From Erythrobacter sp. AP23 (GTDB lineage Bacteria; Pseudomonadota; Alphaproteobacteria; Sphingomonadales; Sphingomonadaceae): 64,000 nt of DNA. Shown in pieces: positions 7,886 through 16,822 of the stretch. Made by a program: the position numbers and the translations under genes. How positions within the stretch are numbered: the stretch's first letter is position 1; every line of letters begins with the position of its first letter. The stretch is from NCBI RefSeq assembly GCF_001542855.1, contig NZ_LNBY01000017.1, forward strand, positions 372,001 through 436,000, given 5' to 3'. The notes under the pieces are model-generated. The model had not been told where the DNA came from. It ran no database searches and saw only the letters and a list, made by a program, of their open reading frames with translations.

Positions 7886-8211
7886 CCTTCGCTAGATTGA
7901 GAGAGCCGAGTTCGCCATGGCGCGAGGGTTCTCGCCCCTGCATCTGAGTCCGGGGCAGTTAGCAACAGAATCCCCCCCTTACTCCATTTGAGCGCAATCA
8001 TCGTTGTGAAGGCGCTACGGTCCTCCTCCCGAGAATGGCGGCGGATCTAAGGGCCAGCCCATCGTGCGGTTTTGCGATCTGCCGATTCGCTCGTCTGCCG
8101 CTATCGCCCCCTAAGCGGGTTTCGGCGAGCGAGATTTGCCATTGGTCGACCCCAGTTTGCGCCGCGGCCATTTCTTGCGAGGTCCCATGTGAGAGTAAAA
8201 AAGGGGGGCGC
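7886..8211. other. Non-coding stretch after ssrA with repeated AGCAACAGAA hairpins
   Basis: No protein-coding gene is convincing between ssrA and the CPBP gene. The motif GCAACAGAA occurs at 7831, 7869 and 7962, the last two as TAGCAACAGAA in the loop of a G/C stem (7857-7884 and 7952-7975). A further small hairpin, GCGAG/CTCGC, lies near 7923. The remaining ~230 bp holds no recognised signal and must contain the promoter of the CPBP gene. Confidence 0.5.
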
Positions 8212-8892
8212 ATGGACGCAGAAACCAATCAATCGAGACAATCTGCGCTGGGCGATCTGGCCCTGGTTGTCGGTACGCTCGTGGCAGTCAAGCAGAGCGT
8301 GCTACCGTTTACTATCGTTTACGCCGGGCCGGTCTCGACCTTCTCGGCGATGATCGTAGCGACTTTCCTGCTTTACAGGCGCGGGTTGAGCTGGGCCGAT
8401 CTCGGCTTGCGCAAACCCGATAGCTGGTGGCGGACGCTGGGCCTGTGTGTCGTGGTCTTTCTCGCATTCGTCGGCGCAGCCGCCGGTTTCGGCGCCATTG
8501 CGGACGTTTTCTTCGAGGATGTCGGTGCGAGCGGGCGGTTCGACTTCGTGAAGGGAAACCTGCCCGGCTATCTGCTGATCATGGCACTGGTCTGGACGCA
8601 TGGCTCATTCTTCGAGGAACTGCTGTTTCGCGCTTTCGTGATAACGAAAGCGAGCACGGTCCTGGGCGGCGAAAGGGGCGCGACACTGGTGGCGGTGCTG
8701 CTGGCTGCCGTATTTTTCGGCTACCGCCACTATTACTATCAGGGAATGCATGGCGCCCTGGTGACCGGCGGCATCGGGCTGGTCTTCGGGTTGATCTACA
8801 TCTGGTTCGGCAAGCGCAACATCTGGCCGCTGGTACTGGTGCACGGGCTGGTCAATTCGATCAGCCAGACGCAACGTTTCCTGGGTGCATAG
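8212..8892 (+). CDS. CPBP family intramembrane metalloprotease
   Basis: A 226-residue multi-spanning protein with the CPBP (CAAX protease/bacteriocin-processing, ABI) motifs. The motif EExxxR is FFEELLFRAF with Glu135/Glu136/Arg140; motif 2 has His in FFGYRHYYYQG; motif 3 is LVHGLVNS. About seven hydrophobic segments are visible. These glutamates and histidines form the zinc or proton-activating site in studied homologues such as Rce1. The ATG at 8212 gives a short cytoplasmic N-terminus. The gene stands alone between ssrA and a convergent small membrane protein, so its substrate is unknown. Confidence 0.9.
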   Translation: MDAETNQSRQSALGDLALVVGTLVAVKQSVLPFTIVYAGPVSTFSAMIVATFLLYRRGLSWADLGLRKPDSWWRTLGLCVVVFLAFVGAAAGFGAIADVFFEDVGASGRFDFVKGNLPGYLLIMALVWTHGSFFEELLFRAFVITKASTVLGGERGATLVAVLLAAVFFGYRHYYYQGMHGALVTGGIGLVFGLIYIWFGKRNIWPLVLVHGLVNSISQTQRFLGA

Positions 8893-8895
8893 GAA

Positions 8896-9156
8896 CTAGG
8901 GGGCAGGATCGACGGGCACTTCGCCCGCATCCCGCTGCCGCGCCTCGCGTTCGTAGCGCAGCGCGTCGAGGATCTTGGCGCCGCCGAGAAATACCGCACC
9001 ACCCGTCGCGCCGAACAGCAGATATCCGCCCACGCCGGGATACTCGACCGTATAATGCGCGCCGCGCGTCATCGCGCCCAGGGCGAGGGCGAAGATGATC
9101 AGATACGCTTCGACCCGCGTCTTGATCACGAACAGCCGTTTCATCCTGGTCAGCAC
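8896..9156 (-). CDS. Conserved small membrane protein of unknown function (sphingomonad type)
   Basis: An 86-residue protein with two hydrophobic helices (AYLIIFALALGAMTRG and GGYLLFGATGGAVFLGGAKIL) and a charged, acidic C-terminus. The sequence MKRLFVIKTRVEAYLIIFALALGA resembles a conserved protein I associate with Sphingomonadales, with no known function. Two starts are possible: GTG at 9156 with AAGGGAGA upstream, or ATG at 9144 without a good RBS, so I used GTG. Its stop is 4 bp from the convergent CPBP gene stop. Confidence 0.75.
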   Translation of the reverse strand: MLTRMKRLFVIKTRVEAYLIIFALALGAMTRGAHYTVEYPGVGGYLLFGATGGAVFLGGAKILDALRYEREARQRDAGEVPVDPAP

Positions 9157-9300
9157 GTTGGGGTCGGTCTCCCTTGTTAACCTGCGGACTGCAATACCCG
9201 TGCCAGCGACGGATTTACCGGCGCTCCGATGGTTAATTTCCGATGCACTGTAAGAGCGCCCGACACACCGGTCCAGCGCGTTAACTTCGGGCAGCCCGGA

Positions 9301-10554
9301 TCAGGCGAGTTCGTCCAGCGACAAGACGGAAAGCAGCGCTTCGCGCGCTTCGATCACGGTCTTCGCAAGATTTTCCGAGCCGAGATCCTGCGGCTCGATT
9401 CGCTCGGGCCACATCTGGGCGATTACAGCCTCGATTCGGTCCGCCTTAGCTTCGTCAAGGAGGAATCGCGGGTCCACTGTGGCTGGATCGGCGACCACCC
9501 GCAGTCGCAGACAGGCGGGGCCGCCGCCATTGGCCATCGACTGACGCACATCGACCGGGATCACTTGCCGGATCGGCCCATCCGAAGCGAGCATGTGCTC
9601 GCACCATTCCCAAACGCTGGCACTTTCCCGGCATTCGCTCGGTACGACCAGCGCCATTTCACCGTTCGGCAACGTCAGCAGTTGCGCGTTGAAGAGATAG
9701 GTCCTGATCGCCTCCCCGAGGCTGACCGCGCTGTCCGGGACTTCGACGACTTGCAGCTTGGGGAAGACGGCGAGGATCGCTTCATAGGCATCTTCGCGGT
9801 CGGCAAAGGCGCGCTCATGGGTGAACAGCACGGTCTCGTTCGCCACTGCCACGACGTCGTTGTGAAACGCGCCCGCCTCGATCGCCGCCGGATTCTGTTC
9901 GATGAACACGCACCGGGCGGGGTCGAGGCCATGCAACCGGGCAACCGCGCGACTGGCCTGTTCGTGCTGGCGCGCCGGAAAGCGCCCTCCCGGCCGGCCG
10001 TAGACGAACACTTCGACACCCGGAGAGCCATGGCCCTCGCAAAACCGCATGTGATTGGCCGCGCCCTCGTCGCCGAAGCTGGGCGGCACCGCATCGTGCA
10101 CTTCGAAGTGCTGTTCGTCTCCGAAGGCGATCTTCAATTGCGCCTGCGTTTCGCGCCATTCCTGCCCCCGGTGAAGCATGGTGACGAGGTTGGCGGGTGT
10201 CAGATGGCAGCGCCCGTCGGCGGTGTCTGGCGCCGGACTGACCGTGGCGGCATTGGCGGTCCACATCGAACTGGCCGACCAGGCCGCCGCCAGCAGGGCG
10301 CGATCGGTAAACTCGTCGACCGCAAGAGAGCGCAGCAAATCGTTGTTCGGGCGCCGTAGCGGCAGCAGGAAGCCCTGCGCGAGCCCGCGCTGCATGTTGC
10401 CGCGCATCTTCGCGACGCCCTGCAGCGCTGCCGCGCGAGGATAAGAGGTATCGCCCTTGTGACTCGCGCTGGCGACATTGCCGAGGCTTAGGCCGGCATA
10501 ATTGTGGCTCGGCCCGACGATTCCGTCGAAATTGATCTCGGCCAGCCCGCTCAT
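9301..10554 (-). CDS. astB: N-succinylarginine dihydrolase
   Basis: A 417-residue AstB of the amidinotransferase fold. The N-terminal signature NFDGIVGPSHNYAGLSLGN is diagnostic. The conserved HNDVVAVAN supplies the catalytic His, and GGPACLRLRVV near the C-terminus carries the nucleophilic Cys. It hydrolyses N2-succinylarginine to succinylornithine, CO2 and ammonia, the second step of the arginine succinyltransferase pathway. The start overlaps the astA stop by ATGA. It is the last gene of the M20 hydrolase-astA-astB operon. Confidence 0.95.
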   Translation of the reverse strand: MSGLAEINFDGIVGPSHNYAGLSLGNVASASHKGDTSYPRAAALQGVAKMRGNMQRGLAQGFLLPLRRPNNDLLRSLAVDEFTDRALLAAAWSASSMWTANAATVSPAPDTADGRCHLTPANLVTMLHRGQEWRETQAQLKIAFGDEQHFEVHDAVPPSFGDEGAANHMRFCEGHGSPGVEVFVYGRPGGRFPARQHEQASRAVARLHGLDPARCVFIEQNPAAIEAGAFHNDVVAVANETVLFTHERAFADREDAYEAILAVFPKLQVVEVPDSAVSLGEAIRTYLFNAQLLTLPNGEMALVVPSECRESASVWEWCEHMLASDGPIRQVIPVDVRQSMANGGGPACLRLRVVADPATVDPRFLLDEAKADRIEAVIAQMWPERIEPQDLGSENLAKTVIEAREALLSVLSLDELA

Positions 10555-11567
10555 CTCGCCACGCTCCATACCTCGTCGCCCTCGTCTACCTCGAGCACTT
10601 TGGCGCAAGCCGCGTCGATGGCGATCGTCCCGTCCTCGGAGATTTCGCGCATGCCGAAGGCGCTTCGAAACGTGCCGAGCGTGCCGGTGGCGATAAGCGC
10701 GCGTTCGCCGATATCGAGATCGGTTGCCGAGACGCGGCCGGGTACCGAATTGGCGATGCTCTTCACATTGTCCGTCCGCGCCGTCATGGTCGGGCCACCG
10801 TCGAAGATGTCGACATACCCTTCATGCGCGAAGCCCTCGTTTTCGAGCATGCGCATGGCTGCACGGCCGCTGGGATGCGGTACGCCGATGACCTTCTTGG
10901 CTTCGTCGTCGAGCATGGCGACATAGACGGGGTGTTTGGGCATCAGGTCGGCGATGAACTGGTTGCCGTTGATGGCATTGAAATAGTCGGCTTCCTGGAA
11001 GGTCATGCCGAAAAATCGGCCGGCAACGCCGTCCCAGAAAGGCGAACCACCGCGATCGTCGATCACTCCGCGCAATTCGGCAATGATGCGGTCCGCAAAG
11101 CGGTGGCGATGCATGGCTACGAAGAGATAGCGGCTGCGGGCGAGCAGCAGGCCGAGCCCGCCCGCGCGCTCTCCCGGGTGGAGAAACAGCCCGCCGACTT
11201 CCGAAGAGCCTTCGAGGTCGGTAACAAGGCTGAGCAGCTCGGCGCGCACCGTGCGGTCGAGTTCCTGGCTGTGCTGCGTCAGCGTGTTCAGGCGGTAGCT
11301 GTAGAAGGGCCATTGCTGGCCGACCTGGCTGAACAGCTGGCAGGTGCCGCGCACCTGACCGCTCTCGGTATTCTCGAGCACGAGGGTGAACTGGTCATCG
11401 CCCAATTCGTCGTCGGTACGCGAGAAGGCTTCCTCGGCGCGCTCGAGCTTCTTGGTCAGCGCGGCGCGGTCGGCAGGCAGGTTGGTAAATCCGCCGCCGG
11501 TGAGCTTGGCCATTTCGTAAAGATGTTCGAGATCGCTGATATGCGCGGCGCGCAGGCGAAAGGTCAC
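10551..11567 (-). CDS. astA: Arginine N-succinyltransferase
   Basis: A 338-residue AstA. It begins with TFRLRAAHISDLEHLYEMAKLTGGGFTNLP after a GTG start, the family's characteristic opening. It carries GVAGRFFGMTFQEADYFNAINGNQFIADLMPKHPVYV in the middle and FDGGPTMTARTDNVKSI later. It transfers succinyl from succinyl-CoA to arginine, starting arginine catabolism. The GTG start overlaps the TGA of the upstream M20 hydrolase, and its own stop overlaps the astB start, so the three genes are coupled. AstC and AstD are not in the window. Confidence 0.95.
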   Translation of the reverse strand: MTFRLRAAHISDLEHLYEMAKLTGGGFTNLPADRAALTKKLERAEEAFSRTDDELGDDQFTLVLENTESGQVRGTCQLFSQVGQQWPFYSYRLNTLTQHSQELDRTVRAELLSLVTDLEGSSEVGGLFLHPGERAGGLGLLLARSRYLFVAMHRHRFADRIIAELRGVIDDRGGSPFWDGVAGRFFGMTFQEADYFNAINGNQFIADLMPKHPVYVAMLDDEAKKVIGVPHPSGRAAMRMLENEGFAHEGYVDIFDGGPTMTARTDNVKSIANSVPGRVSATDLDIGERALIATGTLGTFRSAFGMREISEDGTIAIDAACAKVLEVDEGDEVWSVAR

Positions 11568-12772
11568 AAATGGTCTCCGGTGGATAGCTTCGCGAGGACC
11601 AGCGCGGACAGCGCGGCGCGTTCCCTGAGCGAAGGTACGATCATGAATTCGTTGGGCGAATGGATGGCCCCGCCGCGCACGCCCATCGTGTCGACCACGG
11701 GCACGCCGGTGGCAGCGATATTGTTGCCGTCGCACACGCCTCCGGTGGATTTCCAGCCGATCTGCTGGCCCAGCTCGGCGCCGCAGGCCTTGACGAGGTC
11801 GAACAGGCGCTGCGCCTTCGCATCGACCGGCTTGGGCGGGCGCGTGACGCCCCCGTGGCGGTGGATATCAACCTCGTGTTCCGCCTTGATCGCGGCGAGG
11901 ATCGTATCGAGTTCGCCGTCGAAGCGGTCCATCGCATCGGTCGACTTGGGGCGAATGTTGAAGCGCAGGATAGCAAGGTCGGGCACGACATTGTTCGCGC
12001 TGCCGCCTTCGATCTTCGCAGGATTGACGGTGATGTCGTCGGTCTCGAGCGCCTTGATCCGCAACACGAGGTCGCTGGCAGCGACGATTGCGTTGCGCCC
12101 GTCATGCGGATTGCGCCCGGCATGGGCGGACTTGCCGGTAAAGGTGATCGAGTAATTACCCGTGCCGCCGCGCGCATGGGCGAGCGTGCCGTCGGGCAGG
12201 GCGCTTGGTTCGTAGGTCAGCGCGGCATATTTTCCGCGCGCCAGCTCTTCGATCAGGCCCCGGCTGGCGAGGCTGCCGGTTTCCTCGTCCGAATTGATCA
12301 TCACGTCGTAGCCGACGCGATCCGAACCCTCGATCGTCTCGAAGGTCTTGAGCGCGTGGAGGATCACGTTCAGCCCGCCCTTCATGTCGGCGGTGCCGGG
12401 GCCGTTTACGGTCTCTTCGTCGAGCCAGACAGTCTCCTGGAACGGGTGATCGACGGGGAAGACCGTATCCATGTGGCCGGTCAGCACGAATCGGCGCTCG
12501 GCATCGGGACGCACGCGCAGCACCAAGTGCTGGCCGTGCGGTTTTTCGTACTCGCGACCTTCGGAGGAAATCGCGGTGACCGTGGCCGGGTCGACCAGTT
12601 CGACCTCTCCCGGAAGCGCGCTGAAGGCATCCGCCAGCACGCTCGCCATACGCGCCAACCCCTCGATATTGGCGGTGCCGGTGTTGATCGCCGCCCATTC
12701 CTGGACCTCTCGCAGCATTCGTTCGGCATCGATCGCTTCGAGAAGCGCTTGCGGGGCGGTATCCGGTTTCAT
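11564..12772 (-). CDS. M20 family metallohydrolase, first gene of the ast operon
   Basis: A 402-residue M20/DapE-ArgE-CPG2-type peptidase. Metal ligands are visible in GHMDTVF (His100, Asp102), GPGTADMKGG (Asp129) and SDEETGS (Glu163/164). A dimerisation domain lies in between (GKSAHAGRNPHDGRNAI), and a late HSPNEF carries the last His. The ATG at 12772 has TAAGGA at ideal spacing; the longer upstream reading lacks one. It overlaps astA by 4 nt. Because the pathway ends with removal of succinate from succinylglutamate, this enzyme may stand in for AstE, which is normally M14-like. That role is inferred from position. Confidence 0.85.
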   Translation of the reverse strand: MKPDTAPQALLEAIDAERMLREVQEWAAINTGTANIEGLARMASVLADAFSALPGEVELVDPATVTAISSEGREYEKPHGQHLVLRVRPDAERRFVLTGHMDTVFPVDHPFQETVWLDEETVNGPGTADMKGGLNVILHALKTFETIEGSDRVGYDVMINSDEETGSLASRGLIEELARGKYAALTYEPSALPDGTLAHARGGTGNYSITFTGKSAHAGRNPHDGRNAIVAASDLVLRIKALETDDITVNPAKIEGGSANNVVPDLAILRFNIRPKSTDAMDRFDGELDTILAAIKAEHEVDIHRHGGVTRPPKPVDAKAQRLFDLVKACGAELGQQIGWKSTGGVCDGNNIAATGVPVVDTMGVRGGAIHSPNEFMIVPSLRERAALSALVLAKLSTGDHL

Positions 12773-12903
12773 GTGCAACGTCCTTAGTCCTGCTCGGGCC
12801 CGAGTCCACCCCGCGCCTTGCATTGATCAACCGCTGACGGCATAGACCGTGCCGCTCCTCCCCGGGTTCGACATTGCCACGATTGCACAATCCGAGGAGT
12901 TCC

Positions 12904-15006
12904 ATGACCCAATATGTGACGCGCGCCGGGATTGAAGCAGACCCCAAGCTTGCCGCCTTCATCGAAAGCGAAGTGCTTGGTCCGTTGGGCCGTGATGTCG
13001 ATGAATTCTGGCAGGGTCTCGCGACGCTGCTGGGCGAGTTCGCGCCGCGCAACGCTGCGCTGCTCGCAAAGCGCGAGGAGCTGCAGGCGAAGATCGACGC
13101 GTGGCATAGCGAGCGCGCGGGACGGGCGATCGACCAGGGCGAATATCAGGCTTTCCTGCGCGAGATCGGCTATCTCGTTCCCGAACCTGGCGACTTCACC
13201 ATAGGCACCGAGAACGTCGATCCCGAGATTGCCACCATGGCCGGCCCGCAGCTGGTGGTGCCGATCCTCAACGCGCGTTTCCTGCTCAACGCCGCCAATG
13301 CGCGCTGGGGCAGCCTCTACGACGCGCTCTATGGAACCGATGCGCTCGATGCGCCGCCGGCACGGCCCGGAGGCTATGACGAGGAACGCGGCGCAGCCGT
13401 GGTCGCGGAGGCAAAGCGGTTCATGGACGAGGCCATTCCGCTGGCGGATGGCAAAAGCTGGGCCGACCTTTCCAATGTCAAGGAAAACGGCATCCCGCTC
13501 GCCGATGCGGCGCAATGCGTAGGTTGGAACGAGGGCTCGTGCTTTTTCAAGCACAATGGCCTGCACATCGAAGTGGTCTTCGACGCCGAGCATCCGGTGG
13601 GCAAAACCGATCCCGCGAACATCGCCGACATCATCCTCGAATCCGCGCTGACCACCATTGCCGATTGTGAGGATTCGGTCGCGGCGGTGGATGCCGAGGA
13701 CAAACTGCTCGCCTACACCAACTGGCTCGGCGTGATCCGCGGCGACCTTGAAGAGAGTTTCGAGAAGGGCGGCAAGACGCTCACCCGAAAGCTTGCGGTC
13801 GACAAGACCTTCGCCGATGCCGACGGTACCGAGCACACGCTGCCCGCCCGCAGCCTGATGTTCGTGCGCAATGTCGGGCATCTGATGACCAATCCGGCGA
13901 TGCGCTGGGACGGCGAGGAAATCCCCGAGGGTATTCTCGACGCCGTGGTGACATCGGCCATCGGCGCGCAGGACGTGGCGGGGCTGGGCCGGTATGGCAA
14001 CAGCCGGAAGGGCAGCATCTACATCGTGAAGCCCAAGATGCACGGGCCGGAAGAATGCGCTTTCACCAACGACCTGTTCGACGCAGTCGAGGATTTGCTG
14101 GGGCTGCCGCGCCACACGATCAAGGTCGGCGTGATGGACGAGGAGCGCCGTACCAGCGCGAACCTTGCGGCATGTATCCACGCGGTGAAGGACCGGATCG
14201 TCTTCATCAACACCGGCTTCCTCGACCGAACGGGCGATGAAATCCACACCTCGATGCGAGCGGGTCCGATGATGCGCAAGGGCGAGATGAAGAACTCCGC
14301 CTGGCTCAAGGCCTACGAGGCCCGCAATGTCGGCATCGGCCTTGCACATGGCCTTTCGGGCCGCGCGCAGATCGGCAAGGGCATGTGGGCCGCACCCGAT
14401 CTCATGGGCCAGATGATGATCGAGAAGATCGGTCATCTGCGCGCGGGCGCCAACACCGCCTGGGTGCCGAGCCCGACCGCCGCGACGCTGCACGCGATCC
14501 ATTACCACCGCGAAGACGTGTTCGAGATCCAGAAGGGCCTGCCCGATGCGGCGGGCCTGGACGAACTGCTCACGATCCCTCTCGCCGACGGGGTGAACTG
14601 GTCGGAAGACGAGATCCGCGAGGAATTGGACAACAACTGCCAGGGCCTGCTCGGCTATGTCGTACGCTGGATCGACCAGGGCGTCGGCTGTTCCAAGGTA
14701 CCCGACATCAACGACGTCGGCCTGATGGAAGACCGCGCAACTCTGCGCATCTCCAGCCAGCACATCGCCAATTGGCTGCTGCACGGTGTGATCTCGGAAG
14801 AGCAGGTGATGGACAGTCTGCGCCGCATGGCTGCCAAGGTGGACGAGCAGAATGCGGGCGATCCATTCTACGAGCCGCTGCTGCAGAATGAAGACGGCGC
14901 CGCCTTCAGCGCAGCGAAGGACCTCATCTTCAAGGGAGTGGAGCAGCCCAGCGGCTACACCGAACCGCTGCTGCATGCCTGGCGGCTCAGGAGGAAGGCC
15001 GGGTAA
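12904..15006 (+). CDS. glcB: Malate synthase G
   Basis: A 700-residue malate synthase of the monomeric G type (usual length ~720). It begins [21 protein letters not shown] and carries the TIM-barrel signatures [40 protein letters not shown] and [20 protein letters not shown]. It condenses glyoxylate with acetyl-CoA to malate. The ATG at 12904 is preceded by GAGGAG. It is divergent from the ast operon, and its last 20 bp overlap the end of convergent rsmA. No isocitrate lyase is nearby. Confidence 0.97.
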   Translation: MTQYVTRAGIEADPKLAAFIESEVLGPLGRDVDEFWQGLATLLGEFAPRNAALLAKREELQAKIDAWHSERAGRAIDQGEYQAFLREIGYLVPEPGDFTIGTENVDPEIATMAGPQLVVPILNARFLLNAANARWGSLYDALYGTDALDAPPARPGGYDEERGAAVVAEAKRFMDEAIPLADGKSWADLSNVKENGIPLADAAQCVGWNEGSCFFKHNGLHIEVVFDAEHPVGKTDPANIADIILESALTTIADCEDSVAAVDAEDKLLAYTNWLGVIRGDLEESFEKGGKTLTRKLAVDKTFADADGTEHTLPARSLMFVRNVGHLMTNPAMRWDGEEIPEGILDAVVTSAIGAQDVAGLGRYGNSRKGSIYIVKPKMHGPEECAFTNDLFDAVEDLLGLPRHTIKVGVMDEERRTSANLAACIHAVKDRIVFINTGFLDRTGDEIHTSMRAGPMMRKGEMKNSAWLKAYEARNVGIGLAHGLSGRAQIGKGMWAAPDLMGQMMIEKIGHLRAGANTAWVPSPTAATLHAIHYHREDVFEIQKGLPDAAGLDELLTIPLADGVNWSEDEIREELDNNCQGLLGYVVRWIDQGVGCSKVPDINDVGLMEDRATLRISSQHIANWLLHGVISEEQVMDSLRRMAAKVDEQNAGDPFYEPLLQNEDGAAFSAAKDLIFKGVEQPSGYTEPLLHAWRLRRKAG

Positions 15007-15820
15007 GCACTCGCGCGAGATTCGCGAATTCGGTCACCGTCACGGTCTCGGCCCGCCGCTGCGGGTCGATCCCGACCACCTCAAGCGCATCGACCGCGCC
15101 GGGCACGCCCTTCAGGCTCTGGCGGAGCATCTTGCGGCGCTGGCCGAAAGCCGCCTCGGTGAGGCGTTCGAGCATGCGGGCGCTGACGCCTGCCGGCATC
15201 GCGTCCGGCTCGACATGGACGATGGCGCTCATCACCTTGGGCGGCGGCGTGAAGGCGCTGCGGTGGACTTTCATCGCCAGCTTCGCCTGCGCGCGCCATT
15301 GGGCGAGAACCGCGAGCCTGCCATAGGCCGAGGTGCCCGGCTGCGCGACGATGCGCTGCGCGACTTCCTGCTGGAACATCAGCGTCAGGCTGGTCCAGAG
15401 CGGCGGCCAGGCCTCGCCGCCCAGCCAGCGCACGAACAGTGCGGTTCCGACATTATAGGGCAGGTTGGACAAGACCGCGAAGGGCTCGCCCCCCATCAGC
15501 CCGGCATGGTCGAGTTTGAGCGCATCGCCTTCGACGACCCGAAGCTGCCCGGGGAAAGCTTCGCCGAGCTCTGCCAGGGCCGGTAGGCAGCGCTTGTCCA
15601 TCTCGATCGCCGTTACCCGCGCGCCGGCGCGAAGCAGCGCGCGCGTCAGGCCGCCCGGGCCCGGGCCGACCTCGAGCACCTGCCTGCCCGCAAGGTCTCC
15701 CGGGATCGCGGCGATGCGCTCGAGAAGCTGTTCGTCGAACAGGAAATTCTGGCCCAGGGCCTTCGATGCACTCAATCCGTGGCGCGCGATGACCTCGCGC
15801 AGCGGAGGCAGGTCAGCCAT
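14987..15820 (-). CDS. rsmA: 16S rRNA (adenine1518-N6/adenine1519-N6)-dimethyltransferase
   Basis: A 277-residue KsgA/RsmA. The opening [15 protein letters not shown], the SAM-binding motif [12 protein letters not shown], the acidic motif IEMDKRCLP and the catalytic NLPYN are all present. It dimethylates two adenines in helix 45 of 16S rRNA during 30S maturation. The start lies inside the end of pdxA (8 nt overlap). It is the last gene of the lptD-surA-pdxA-rsmA operon and overlaps the convergent glcB end by 20 bp. Confidence 0.96.
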   Translation of the reverse strand: MADLPPLREVIARHGLSASKALGQNFLFDEQLLERIAAIPGDLAGRQVLEVGPGPGGLTRALLRAGARVTAIEMDKRCLPALAELGEAFPGQLRVVEGDALKLDHAGLMGGEPFAVLSNLPYNVGTALFVRWLGGEAWPPLWTSLTLMFQQEVAQRIVAQPGTSAYGRLAVLAQWRAQAKLAMKVHRSAFTPPPKVMSAIVHVEPDAMPAGVSARMLERLTEAAFGQRRKMLRQSLKGVPGAVDALEVVGIDPQRRAETVTVTEFANLARVLTRPSS

Positions 15821-16817
15821 GCTCGGCCCGCCGCTTCGCCATCTCGCCAGCCATCTTGAGGGCCGCGATCATTGCGCCCGGATCGGCCACGGCCTTGCCT
15901 GCAATGTCGAAGGCGGTGCCGTGGTCGGGACTGGTGCGCACGATGGGCAGGCCAAGCGTGACGTTCACACCCTCGTCGAAGTCGAGCGCTTTGAGCGGCA
16001 CCAGCGCCTGATCGTGATACATTGCCAGCGCTGCATCATAAGTCCGGCGCGCACGCGGTGTGAACAACGCATCGGCGGGATGGGGGCCGGTGATGCTCAG
16101 GCCCTCGCCGCGCAAGGTCTCGATTGCGGGTTCGATGATCCGCGCTTCTTCATCGCCGAAACGGCCGCCTTCGCCGGCATGCGGATTGAGCCCGCACACC
16201 GCCAGACGCGGCGCGGCGATGCCGAAATCGCGGGCGAGCGCCCGCGCGACGATGCGCGCGCGACGCTCGATCAGATCTTGCGAGAGCCGCGTCGGGACGT
16301 CGGCCAGCGCGCAATGCACGGTGAGCGGTACGGCGCGCAGGCTGGGCCCGGCAAGCATCATGACCGCGTCTTCGCGCTCCAGCCCGCAGACATCGGCAAG
16401 GAACTCGGTCTGGCCGGGATGCTCGAAGCCCACCCGGGCGAGCCGGGCCTTGGCGATCGGTGCGGTCACGACGGCAGCGGCCGAGCCTAGCAGCGCGTGG
16501 CGGGTCGCCTCGGCCAGCGAATGCAACGCGAGCGCGGCGCCGTGATCGTCCGGCGCTCCGAACGTCGCCCCGTGTTCCTCCGCTCCCAGCACAGGCAGCG
16601 CCGTCTCGAACATTGCGCACGCGTCCGACAGGTCGGCTATCCGTTCGACCGGGATATCCAGTCCGCGCGAGTGGGCGGCCCGCGCGATCACATCAACGCC
16701 GCCGCTTACGAAGAAAGGCGTCAGTCCGGCTTCGCGGCGGCGCGCCCAGCCTTCGGCGATGATTTCGGGCCCGATCCCCGCCGGATCGCCAAGCGAGACG
16801 GCGAGGGGGGCGATCAT
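15813..16817 (-). CDS. pdxA: 4-hydroxythreonine-4-phosphate dehydrogenase
   Basis: A 334-residue PdxA. It opens with the family motif [12 protein letters not shown]. Metal-binding histidines appear in [10 protein letters not shown] and [12 protein letters not shown], and the later [13 protein letters not shown] is diagnostic. It oxidises 4-phosphohydroxy-L-threonine in pyridoxal 5'-phosphate synthesis. It follows the SurA-like gene by 5 bp and overlaps rsmA, the same gene order as in E. coli. Confidence 0.96.
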   Translation of the reverse strand: MIAPLAVSLGDPAGIGPEIIAEGWARRREAGLTPFFVSGGVDVIARAAHSRGLDIPVERIADLSDACAMFETALPVLGAEEHGATFGAPDDHGAALALHSLAEATRHALLGSAAAVVTAPIAKARLARVGFEHPGQTEFLADVCGLEREDAVMMLAGPSLRAVPLTVHCALADVPTRLSQDLIERRARIVARALARDFGIAAPRLAVCGLNPHAGEGGRFGDEEARIIEPAIETLRGEGLSITGPHPADALFTPRARRTYDAALAMYHDQALVPLKALDFDEGVNVTLGLPIVRTSPDHGTAFDIAGKAVADPGAMIAALKMAGEMAKRRAEHG

Positions 16818-16822
16818 CCGGC

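Noticed and set aside
7807..8001. A 64-codon minus-strand ORF after ssrA with repeated LLL motifs
   Set aside because: The repeated residues arise from the TTCTGTTGC complement of the GCAACAGAA hairpins, so RNA or repeat structure explains it better than coding.
12784..14976. A 730-codon open frame on the minus strand across malate synthase
   Set aside because: It is an antisense shadow of glcB caused by high GC and codon bias; the product has no family features and the plus-strand gene is unambiguous.
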